NCBI GenBank assembly: GCA_001599595.1
Contig: BCHH01000001.1
Span: forward strand, 1,267,935 to 1,331,934
DNA: 64,000 bases
DNA from: Beverwykella pulmonaria
Lineage: Eukaryota; Ascomycota; Dothideomycetes; Pleosporales; Melanommataceae
Direction of reading: 5' to 3'
Positions 54,645 to 64,000 of the stretch are shown here, piece after piece. The notes beneath the pieces are model-generated. The model saw only the letters and a list, made by a program, of their open reading frames with translations. It did not search any database and had not been told where the DNA came from. The position numbers and the translations under genes were made by a program. The stretch's first letter is position 1, and every line of letters begins with the position of its first letter.

Positions 54645-56640
54645 TCTCTCCTCGGCGCTCTTCTCTCCTCGGTGCTTTTCTCTCCTCGGTGCTTTTCTCT
54701 CCTCGGTGCTCTTCTCTACTTGGAGCCGTTCTCTGCGGAGCCTTGCTCTCCCCAGAGCTTCTTGCTCCTTGGCGATATAATATTATTATTAACGTTTTGC
54801 CTCATCCGTTCCTGCTTCTTCGTCCAGTTCCTAAGAGGACAATGTGTCCCATTGTCTGCACTTGACGAATGCTCGGCTCTAGAGCCTACACGAATCAATC
54901 CTGATAGCTATCTATATTTCTTCTCCGGGACGTGACCTTTCGAGTTCTTTCGTTCTCCTTCCACGTTCATGGTCCATATGCCATATGTGTGAAAGAATGT
55001 CAAGAGTTGTAGAAATGATCTGATCCGGGACCCAAAATCGGACCCTTCTAGGATCTGAAATGGGGCCCCTTTCTCAAAACAACACTTGATCCTAAAGCCA
55101 GACCTCTCTAAACACTAGCATCATGTACATCCGTTTAAAGTTGCTGATATTGGGATAAAACGAACAAGGAGTTGGGGGACCGGAGTCGGGACCAGAATTG
55201 GGACAAGGGATCAAAAGGGAGTCGAGCATGAGCAGCTTGAGGCACCACGATTTTGATCGTGAGCAAGCCTGAGCAAGCGTGAATCAGGCTAAGCAGAATT
55301 AAGCTGAAGTTGAGCCGAGTAAGATTTTGCTGATGTAATGGACCAAAATTGACTAATTTAGTCGGGTGTATGCCAAGAGTAGAATCCACTTGAAAATAGC
55401 GAGTATTTCCTTCTCTTGTTCTGGATACATTTTTCCGCAACCGCCCGTTGCGCCTCAAAATACAACTATCATGCCCTGAGGCTTCAAGTTCGGATCAAAC
55501 AGGTCGCAGAAGCACTTGGGGTACTTCTTCCCCACAAGCCTCACCACACAACCCGCTCATGCCATGAACCCCATTGTCAGACCTTGTACCAGGCGCTTGG
55601 TACTCTCGTCCTCTTCTACCTGTGGCTGCTGCTGTGGGGGCGTGGGATCTCTTATTCCGATCCGAGATATAAGGCTCCGGCTCGGGCGATCATCATCATA
55701 CGACGGAAACACAGGCCGATCGACGCGCGCCTATGATTCTTCCGCTCGCACGGGTACTTATGCCATTAGGGCTGGGTGTTTTAAGGCTGGTTTGAGGGCG
55801 TTTGATCCCGAGCGTGGGAGACGCAGACCGGGGTGCAGTGGGGTGGGCACGTGAGCGGAGGCTGGACATGTACGTTTTGGACTATATCACACACGCTATG
55901 ATAGAGACTGCGGATATATGTCTCGTCGTCGCAAGTTCATAGTGAGCAGCGCAGAGGCTATATGTAGTCGTTTTAAGACTCGAGATCCCCCGGATTCGGA
56001 AGCACAGGGGCCCGTGCAGTGTCGCGGGTCTCAGACGCCACCCGTTTCGGCGCTCGACCTTGACCACTCTTGTTGCTGATACCCACGAATCGCATTATTT
56101 TCTACGTAGAAATGGGGATTGTGCGACGGCAGGTTCGCTATGCTACCGGTATAGCATGGAGCGCAGAAGACTTGGTACTGTCTGGTTCTGCACAGAGAGT
56201 GTGTGAAGATGACAGTTTGGGCCATGGACACGCATGCAGCATGCGGGTGTTAGCGTCTCTTGCGGTTCTGCAGTTAGAGGCTGCACACGCTTCTGCCTTA
56301 TACTACTTCAGTTCGCTTCGCGAGATGTTCAGATTCAGCTACCGTGTTTAGGTGTGATAAAGTTTCCTTTGCGATTTGGAGAGTGGTGGATTTGTCTTAT
56401 TCCTTTTCCTTTTCTTTTCCATGAGTGAGAGACCGGCTCCTTCAGGAAGGCTTCCGCGTTGATTGCGAGACTTCCACTGTACTTCTGTTGTAATCTAGCG
56501 TCTTCTTTTCTCGTTTCGAAAGCCCTCAACTCGAGTCCTCTTCGCTTCACGACCATCATCATCGGTACTGGTACCTAGGTGGAGGAAGAGGAACGAGTTG
56601 GACTCAACATCACTACTTCCGCTACCACCCATCCACCACG
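54645..56640. other. Gene-poor stretch downstream of the transposon
   Basis: Includes a short tandem repeat (54648-54716) and a region with repeated GGGACC-type words (55025-55220). The ORFs at 55416-55854 and 56070-56351 lack recognisable motifs. The last 100 bases precede the membrane-protein start. Confidence 0.4.
54648..54716 (+). repeat. 17 bp tandem repeat, four units
   Basis: Units of the form CTCCTCGGTGCTTTTCT with small changes occur four times in a row, immediately 5' of the transposase frame on its own strand. Confidence 0.7.
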
Positions 56641-57575
56641 ATGAAGAAACCCGACCTCAAAATGCCGTCCATCAAGATATCAGAGAAGCTCGCCTCCCTC
56701 CTTAAACCCAAGCCCGTCTTCAACCAGCCCGTCAACACAGAGCGCCAGCACCACATATCACGGATCCTGTACCTTATCCTGCTATCTCTATTCGTCGGGA
56801 TCTCCGTTGCTGTCATTGGATTGAAGGCTATGACGCTCAGCTTCATCGAGGATAACAGCGATACGGGATTCGCATTTGAGACTGGGGAGCCTGAGCCGAC
56901 GATTTTGGCGGCGCTGCCGAGGCAGTTGTATACGGCACCTGCGAAGCTCGCACTTATTGCAGCAGTGATATCGATTTTCGTGGGCGTGGGCCATTTAGGA
57001 TTTTTAGTTGCGGATTGGAAGATAGGGAAGCGGGTACGTGGTCCCACGCATTGCAGCACTGCACAATCGCAATGCATTGTATGATAAAGTCGAGCTGGCT
57101 AACGATATTGCAGACTCAAGCCTACGCCTTCCGCCGTAACGCAATGTTCGTGCACTTCACGCACAGCATCATCGTCCTCTTCTCCCTCGTCTCCATCTAC
57201 ATCACACATAAGATGACGTCGAACTTCCGCGAGGGCTACATCATGCGCAAGGCATCCAACCCGTCCGAATTCCCCGCCGACCCCAATCCTGCGTCCGACG
57301 GCGGCGTGCGCTACAACATCGGCACCTTCGACCTTGAGACGTGGAGCTGCGAGCTCAAGACTGTGAAAGGGGCTATGATGGTCTGGGAGGATTATGAGAA
57401 ACAGTGTGATATTGAGGTTGCGGGCAGAGTCATAATGATCCCGTTTGTGGTAGTAGCATTTATGTTGGTGGGCGTTAGTATCTGGCAGATGATTGGGTCG
57501 AGGAGGGATCCTGAGGGGCAGAGGATGAAAAGTGAGGACGTGGGGCTCGAGATGGGGAAGTTTAATGCCATGTGA
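56641..57575 (+). CDS. Four-helix fungal membrane protein of unknown function
   Basis: Exons 56641-57033 and 57114-57575 give 284 residues; the intron is GTACGT...TTGCAG with CTAAC. Start ATG 56641. Four hydrophobic segments: ILYLILLSLFVGISVAVIGL, LALIAAVISIFVGVGHLGFLV, FTHSIIVLFSLVSIYI and VIMIPFVVVAFMLVGVSIW. The loop between helices 3 and 4 holds two cysteines (WSCEL and KQCDIE). The layout is MARVEL- or claudin-like, and related fungal proteins are annotated only as hypothetical. The N-terminus is basic and cytosolic. Confidence 0.75.
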
Positions 57576-58340
57576 GACTGTGTCGTGGCTTGGGAGGCTT
57601 TTGTGCGTATGTTTTGTTTTTCTTTTTTTTTTTTGAGGTGCGCGGACGGTTTGTGTCATCTCCTCTCCCCTTTTCTTCTTAGACAAGTACTGCTGGTGTC
57701 CACGCTCTGTCCGCATTACTTTCAGTACGAAGATACCCACTTTCGTTAATGTTTTCTCCCCACACACTCATTCATTATTCGTCACCGTTGATCGGTTGTA
57801 TGCTCCCCAACGGTCGTTTTTAGATAGACTTCTTGCTGGCCTCCTGGTCTATCTATCGGTGGATGTTGTGTTACCTTCGGCGTATTTTAGAGGGACGTGG
57901 TGTGTGTGGTGTGGCGTTTCCAAGTGTTGGAGCGTATTATTGAAGGATTCGGTTCGATTAGGATTTGGGTGTTGGTGGGGTGTGTGATAAGGGTTTAGAT
58001 TATGATCAAGTAGTTATTGGTATTTAGTCAGTTTGGGAGAATAATGAGGGATTTTATTCTTATCAGGATGTTCTCTCAAGTGAAATTAGATTGTCAGCTC
58101 ACCTTCACCTTTATAACTCGAGACTTGTCAATGCTATTGATGAAACTGGGTGTGATCTCATATTTACGCTCCCATGGTCCCATTTGGATGTATTACATGT
58201 TTCATTCCATAGTCTCCAGTTGCAAGTCGGAGTACACTCTCCCGCGCCAACGCCTTAAACATTCATCGCCCTGGCCTATAACTCCACTACCCTCTACTTC
58301 TTCATCCCTGCTTCTCTCTTTTTGCGTACTCTAGACCGAG
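57576..58340. other. Intergenic
   Basis: Three-prime flank of the membrane-protein gene with a T-rich tract (57617-57633); no supported gene. Confidence 0.45.
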
Positions 58341-59171
58341 TTACCCGTCCCTAACACCACCCATCCCCGTCCCAGACCTCCCCGAATTCGCCAACACATA
58401 TATTTCCTCATGTACACTAATCGCTTCTATTTCTTCAATCAAAGGCCCCAGACCCATATGCTTTTCATGAATGCTATTCGAGCCCTCATTTCTCTTCCGT
58501 AAGTGCGACACAGTCTTAGGGCGTTTGGTGTCAGATTCCGCGTTGGAGGAAGTAGAGGGGGCAGGCGGCGGGGGGATATGGAGGTAAGCCGGTGCATGTG
58601 CAGGGATATCTAGTCTACAGGGTTGATGTACTGCACTTCTGACTTGCTTGTGTTGTTGTGGTGGGGAAGTTGTGGAGTGAGGTATTGGCGTTGCTTTGGT
58701 ATGTGGAGTGTGCGGCTCTGATTAAACTGTCGTGTGTAACTCGAGGTCTTCGAGGTCCTCGAGGGTATTGGATTTCTCTGGCTCCTCTATTCCCGCTGGG
58801 CCTTCTGAACAATCTGTTTTCGCATTTGAGCTCGGTGAAGCTGGCGTCTGTTCTTCTACCACTTTATCTTGCTCAATGACTGAGAGCTCAGGCATGAGTG
58901 CTTTAGTAACATCCTCTAAGCTTAATGAACTAGGTGTCTCTGGCCAAGATTACGGCACGCTCAGCTGAGGTGGTGTAGTAGCACGGGACGGCATATTAAT
59001 ATCTCTAATTCTGGAACCGTACTCATTTTCCTGTGAGGGTAGACCGCTGTGGATTTGCGAGTGCGGGAATAGTTTTGGCCAAAAATATTTGAGACGGTAG
59101 GGAATGTAAGTCTCAAAAAGCTCGCAGTGGAGCGATCGTTGCTTCCTTCGCTCGATTATTTTGAGAGACAA
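58341..59171 (-). pseudogene. Decayed reading frame with two or more TAA stops
   Basis: One frame runs from about 59171 to the TAA at 58341-58343 with only two internal stops, both TAA followed by TC (LSVP-TAA-SWPE and HTTV-TAA-SEPH). Both are one C-to-T change from CAA. The frame has a basic N-terminal part (KIIERRKQRS), a Ser/Pro/Glu-rich middle and a C-terminal LGPLIEEIEAISVHEEIYV. Composition suggests a regulatory or disordered protein; I do not recognise a family. A further TAA lies just upstream, so the 5' end is unclear. Confidence 0.4.
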
Positions 59172-60037
59172 TTACTTCGTTTTAAGTGATAAGCACATTG
59201 CAGGTTGAGAGTAAGCAAGACAAACTCCATAAGACGCAATGAGAAGCACCGACTGCAAAGTGAAGGCTTGTCAAGTCTCGCAACATCTTCGCTCTCTTGG
59301 CACGTTCGATGCTCTGCAGGATTCGCCCTTTAAACACAATATTTCTCTTTCTTGCATCTCTTGCCACAAAAGTTGAACCAAGCCGCAAACAATTCACCTT
59401 GCCTCGAAATGTGAGGTCAAGATCATCACCCCGTACTAGCACAAGTTATACTGAGCTTAATGGTGATCTCTGAGTGCATCTACACGTGCTTCTATGCATG
59501 TTAAGGGTTTCAGGATACGGTTGTGGAACTAATATGGCTTTTCTAGACTATGCAAAGCTATCTTCCACTAGATTTTTGTCACTTTACTTGAATCTGCAGC
59601 TTAGATATCTGAACCGTATATGAGTGAGCCTTCTACATCTTCACTTGCCAAACGTCCCTCAAATCATCTCCTCGCCGCCTTCCACCCATCTCCCTCACCC
59701 GTGCCTCTACCCTCTTCCCTTGGACCCGTCCTTCCTCCTGGCCTTCCCTCATTCTTTAGCTGCTCATTGTCAAGGTTTCACTCCTCGACTTCGATCCAAG
59801 TCTCAATACTCGAACTGAATCGCCATCTATAAGCCTAGGCTACCACTACCAGTCACGTGGATATGCCACTGACTGATCAGTCTGTCATATAAATATCAGC
59901 TGTACATATCATCTTACCCTCACCCTGTTTACACCATCTAGGATGCTTGATTCGTACGACTTTGTATTTATATCATGTTTTGCGAAAGTCATGTTTGCAT
60001 TGGCGCTGATATTTGAATGCTCGCTGCTTGCATTTGT
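59172..60037. other. Intergenic
   Basis: Three-prime flank of the minus-strand GTPase gene; short ORFs only (59182-59442 minus starts with GTG). No supported gene. Confidence 0.45.
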
Positions 60038-61379
60038 TTACATTACCGTGCAAGCCATAGCGGCTACGAGCTGGCCAACCGCCAAGCCAGTTCCCACAAT
60101 AGAAAGAGTTGTCGTCTTGCGTGTATGGTCTGTGTATCTTTCCTCCAATCTCTGTTTCTTCCTGATGACAATTGCTTCTTTCTCTTGTGCAAGGCTCTGG
60201 ATTTCCTCTTCTAGATACGATTCGGACGCTTTAGATGTAGATAGAGTGCTTCTAAAGAGCTGGAGCTGTTCTTCTTTACGCCGCAACCTCTCCTCATTCA
60301 GGAGCGATGCTTCTTGCAAGAACTCGGCGTCTCTTTGGATCTTCTTTTCCCATTCTTGACGCACGTCTTCTATCCCCTGTCTCATGCGAGCGAGGTCGTC
60401 TCGCAAAGGTTGCACATTGCTAGTCATAGCCCCAATACCATCGTTGACCGCCACTACTCCGGATCTCCGACTCGTTGCAATGATGCCGCTCATGGTGTTC
60501 TCCGACATCTGCACGGTGTCTTGGAATTCCTGGTTGTACTCATGTAATGTATCAAAAACTACTTTCCCTGCATCTGTCTCGTGGACTGGTCGTTTTTCAT
60601 CTATAATTTGCCGTTGAAAGGCAAGCGTTAACCTCCGATTATTATTCACAATATGTCTGATGATGTTCATTGCGTCAATCCTTGCTGCCGAGAGTGCGAC
60701 AATACGACCACCGCTTTGAAGGATATCGCTCCACGCCCTCTCACGCAGTTGTTGCTGTCGATTTGAAGCAGCGCCAATCTGTTCTGGCGCGAGCTCATCC
60801 CATCTTGTCGTCGCAACCACGATTCCGCAGTAGCTTTCTTCGCCACACATTCTCTTAAAAGCTGTCAACCCGCGCGACGCAGAGCCCTGAAGGCGCGTGT
60901 CAGTAATGCGATGCAGGTATATAATGCCGCTGAGCTGGATTTCGCGTTCATAGGCTGCAGCCAGCCAGTACGCCAGCTCTTGCAGTGTTTCGCCGTCGGT
61001 TCTGCCGCTGTCGTCAAACCCAGGCGTGTCGATGAGATGAATGGTGCGGTTTTGGTGTGTCATTGTGTGAACTGTCACGCGAGTTGTGCCTAACTTTGTT
61101 GATGCCTCGTTAGCGGTACTTTTCTACACATGAGTAGATGTTCTTACATGATGATAAGCCATGTCCTGCAATGAGCACTGGCTCTTGAGTACAGAGAGAG
61201 ATGAAGGTCGATTTCCCCGCCCCAGTCATACCCATTACAGCGATGAAAATATCAGATGGGCTGTTTTATTTCAGGTTTGGTTCAGGCCCTCATTTTCAGT
61301 AGGTTGGATTGAGTGCTGACCTGATATAGGCTGCTTCCCTCTCATTATTCTCCCTCTCGGTTTCGGTTTTGACTCTCAT
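60038..61379 (-). CDS. AIG1/GIMAP-like GTPase with coiled coil and C-terminal membrane tail
   Basis: Exons 61321-61379, 61148-61260 and 60038-61089 give 407 residues; introns of 60 and 58 nt. The start ATG 61377-61379 is the only one in frame with exon 2. Motifs: P-loop GMTGAGKST (residues 30-38), a Thr-Thr after the intron (switch I candidate), DTPGFDD (78-84) and a G4-like TTRWDEL. After the G domain comes a long helical, coiled-coil-prone region (EEQLQLFRSTL, EEEIQSLAQEKEAI). It ends in a hydrophobic stretch (LSIVGTGLAVGQLVAAMACTVM) that could anchor the protein in a membrane. Such GTPases oligomerise on membranes in animals and plants. It is divergent from a homologue at 61935 with an intron at the same codon position. 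Confidence 0.8.
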
Positions 61380-61934
61380 AATTCTAGATTCTGATTCAAG
61401 TAGTGCTGCGAGGTCTTTTCGAAGTTCCAACACCCAAGTATTCGATACCTTGATTCATGCATATAGATAGCAATCGTCCAAAAGCACCCCGAACATGTGA
61501 CACTGCGAGCCACTTGCAATTTTCTGGTCCTGATTATACAATATACAAAAGCATTTCAGGTGCGCCTCGATGGATCCGAGAGAAGATAGGCGCTTGCATC
61601 GCCCGGGGCTGAGAGCCAGCCGAGGCTGGGGAATTCGTCACGGCCAATCAGCCGAGTACACGTCAGCCCCTCTTTCACCGGAATGTAGAAATGTCAACTT
61701 TTACCGACCTAACAAGCGCACTATCGCGCACGCTGGTGTGCAGTAGACTAAACGTGTCACCTATCTGCACACCCGGACTACCGGTCGTACTAGCCTCTGC
61801 TTCTATGATGGGCGGGACCATCATCTCGGCTGCCTCCGTTCTCAAGAGTGTCGTGATTTGATCGAACACTCAGTTCACCCTGTGGGAATGTACATGGCGG
61901 AGAATTCCTCGCCGGCCCTTCAAAATGAAAAACA
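61380..61934. promoter_or_regulatory. Divergent region between the two GTPase genes
   Basis: 556 bp between the two start codons, so the pair may be co-expressed. ORF 61675-61869 (minus) starts with GTG and is not supported. The coding-like sequence at 61380-61440 may be a further 5' exon of the minus-strand gene. Confidence 0.5.
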
Positions 61935-63756
61935 ATGGCCCACGAGGTAGGAGGAAAAGCTTTGATGCCTCTGCGGAACTTTCAAGGGCTTCTCACGAAA
62001 GTAATTTCTACCACGGCTTGCCTGCAAGGACCACACATGTTCCAGAGGACATGGAAGATGTGATTTCTCATCCGTATGTGACCCCACCATCGCGAGCCCC
62101 TTGATCCGGACATAGAAGCTAACGTTCGAAGATATATCGCAATACTCATCATGGGTTTGACGGGGGCCGGGAAAAGCACCTTCATTTCGCAGCTTGCTCA
62201 GGAAAAGGTGGAAATAGGCCACAATCTCGAGTCCTGTACGTCACGGATATTCTTTCCGAATCATTTTGGCTTACACTTTGGCAGGCACGACCGATGTAGT
62301 CGGCCATGTCTTTCACCGCGAGAACGGACAACGAGTGTTGCTCATTGATACGCCAGGCTTTGACGACACGCACAAAGACAACGTCAAGGTTCTGCAGAAA
62401 ATCGCCACTTTCCTTTATGCCATCTACGACAATCCACGTGTCATTCTAGCTGGGATGGTGTATCTACAAAGAATCACAGACACACGCATGTCCGGCTCTT
62501 CTCTTAAAAGCCTTCGCATTTTTGAAAAGCTTTGCGGGGAGACGAATTACGCAAACGTTATGGTCATCACAACAATGTGGGGTCTTCTCCGGACTGACGA
62601 TGCACAAAAAATCGGGTTAGAGCGCCAGAACCTATTGAAGAGTACACCAGAGTTTTTTGGAAATCTCATATCTGGAGGCGGAATAATGATAAGACATAAA
62701 GACACCCCTGAAAGTGCACTCGATGTTGTCGAGTACTTTGCAGAAAGGAATGAGAGAGTAGTTCTAGACGTTCAAAGGGAGTTATTGGCCAATGAAATTT
62801 TGGCAGAGACCACAGTGGGCCGATTTCTGAGTGAAGATAGTCAGCGCACGAGGGAAAGGTATGAAAAGGAGCTCGCAGAGCTGCAAGAAGCCCTCGACGA
62901 AGCGATACAGGAGCAGGACGATGATCTTATAACGACCATATCAGAGCAAAAGAGAGATTACGAGGAACGAATCAGGCTCAGTGAAATGGAGCAAAGCAGT
63001 CTCACCATCACCTATGCCCAAATGACACAGGACCATTCAGACCTGTACTCGCAGAGCTATCGAGAAGAAGTTCAGGGAAGAGTGGGAACGGAAGAGAAAA
63101 CCCAGCGCGAGATCGAACTGGAAGAGCAACTCGAAAGAACGGAAATGGAGCATATGCGAGAACTAAACATGCTACGGCGGCAAAATATGGGGCAAGAGGA
63201 GGTGATTGAAGAACAAACCAAGAAATACAGAAATTTGAAAAAGAGAGTGCAGGATCAGCTCGTACACGAAAGAGCAAAAAGAGAGGCTAAGGAAAAAAAT
63301 TCGAAAAAGCTCAAGGCGCTAGCTATCAGTGGTGGATTCTTGGGCCTCATGCGCGAGGCTCTGAGAGGAACCTCGACTGCCCGCCGAGCTGAGACCTTTC
63401 CTCAGGCTCGCCCGTCGCAGCGGAGTTCTAGATCCGGGCCTTCAAGAACTGGACAGGACCCTGGTCGCCGAAGGGAAATCGAAGGAGATCATCCACTCTC
63501 ACATCATGAGAGGATGCGCTATGGAGAATCTGAATCCAGCAGCAGTGTGGGTGAGCCTATGATACCCCCGCGGCTGCAACATGCAGCAACATTTACGGCG
63601 CATCCGTCTTCCATGCTTCATAATATGGAGTCTTTCAATACGCGAGTGAATAGTGGAGCTTCATATCCCTTTGCAACAGCGCCTGGTGGGCTAAGAAGAG
63701 ATCCCCAAGATAATGCGTATATCTCTCTCCCCAGAGCATACGATCAATCACAATGA
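61935..63756 (+). CDS. AIG1/GIMAP-like GTPase with long coiled coil and disordered tail
   Basis: Exons 61935-62074, 62132-62235 and 62285-63756 give 571 residues; introns of 57 and 49 nt, start ATG 61935. The P-loop GLTGAGKST is at residues 55-63 and DTPGFDD at 103-109. The intron after ESC splits the same codon as in the divergent gene. The G4-like position reads TTMWGLL, with Gly where the homologue has Asp, so guanine recognition may be altered. Residues about 230-380 are strongly coiled-coil (QEALDEAIQEQ, EELEEQLERTEMEH). A Ser/Arg/Pro-rich tail of about 120 residues follows. No membrane tail is seen, unlike its neighbour. Function unknown; membrane-associated scaffold or immunity-type GTPase is inference. 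Confidence 0.8.
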
Positions 63757-64000
63757 GCCTGCCTTAGGACGCACATATGGTGTCGACGTTAAGAAACGTC
63801 GATTCAAGATAGACAGCGAAAGACTGTGTCAACCTCTGAACCTGTTCGTAACCCACTGTAGGATATTCATTTACATTACTGTACAATATGTCGTTTGTCG
63901 CGCCATGTCTGGATGATCCCCATTCCAGCAGTGGTTTCCGCACTTCGCACAATGCAAGAAGGCCCTGCCATCACAAAAGCAGCAATCTTGGACAGTATGT
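63757..64000. other. Window end
   Basis: Three-prime flank of the GTPase gene. No feature visible. Confidence 0.5.

Noticed and set aside
55025..55220. Repeated GGGACC words as transposon ends
   Set aside because: No matching inverted repeat found on the other side of the transposase; words are short and irregular.
61675..61869. Small minus-strand ORF between the GTPases
   Set aside because: Starts with GTG, 64 codons, no motif; lies in the shared promoter.

Overview
This is nuclear DNA of a filamentous ascomycete (Pezizomycotina), most likely a Dothideomycete- or Leotiomycete-type mould. Many genes carry short 45-80 nt introns with fungal branch sites (CTAAC/CTGAC). Typical fungal families are present: DUF3405, GT90, Zn2Cys6 factor, CorA-like transporter, Rtt106 and a Mup1-type permease. 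Broken copies show mainly C-to-T/G-to-A stop codons, as left by repeat-induced point mutation (RIP). The species cannot be named from the sequence. There are no bacterial features, CRISPR arrays or rRNA, and no convincing tRNA gene.

Layout. 1-6.5 kb: 3' end of cobalamin-independent methionine synthase, a DUF3405 membrane protein and an alpha/beta-hydrolase. 7.5-10.6 kb: two adjacent Rieske-oxygenase relatives; one has the catalytic iron site but no Rieske cluster, the other has the Rieske cluster but a broken catalytic half. 11.3-22.5 kb: an LTR-like repeat fragment, a CorA-like transporter, an F-box protein, a damaged ML-domain (lipid-transfer) gene, a small cysteine-bearing secreted-protein gene and much gene-poor DNA. 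23-33 kb: an accessory block with a GRDP/DUF1399 protein, a class-3 lipase and, divergent from it, a large protein with a ZZ-like zinc finger, a possible His...Asn-Cys papain-like site and a long glycine tail. That tail is interrupted by a 137-N assembly gap. 35-47.6 kb: mostly housekeeping genes (Mup1-like permease, F-box-like protein, aquaporin, GT90 glycosyltransferase, Rtt106 histone chaperone). 48.7-54.7 kb: an NLR (NB-ARC-TPR) remnant, a double zinc-finger transcription factor, a 122 bp MITE-like element, a medium-chain reductase and a decayed Pogo/Fot1 transposon. 56.6-64 kb: a four-helix membrane protein, a decayed reading frame and a divergent pair of AIG1/GIMAP-like coiled-coil GTPases.

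Most gene models were rebuilt by hand from splice sites. The total exon length is divisible by three for each assembled model (CorA-like, lipase, Rtt106, aquaporin, permease, Zn-cluster factor, reductase, both GTPases, Rieske-less oxygenase). Exon boundaries are inferences from the DNA, not transcript data. The best candidates for something new are the complementary Rieske pair, the GTPase pair, and the lipase / ZZ-glycine-rich divergent pair.
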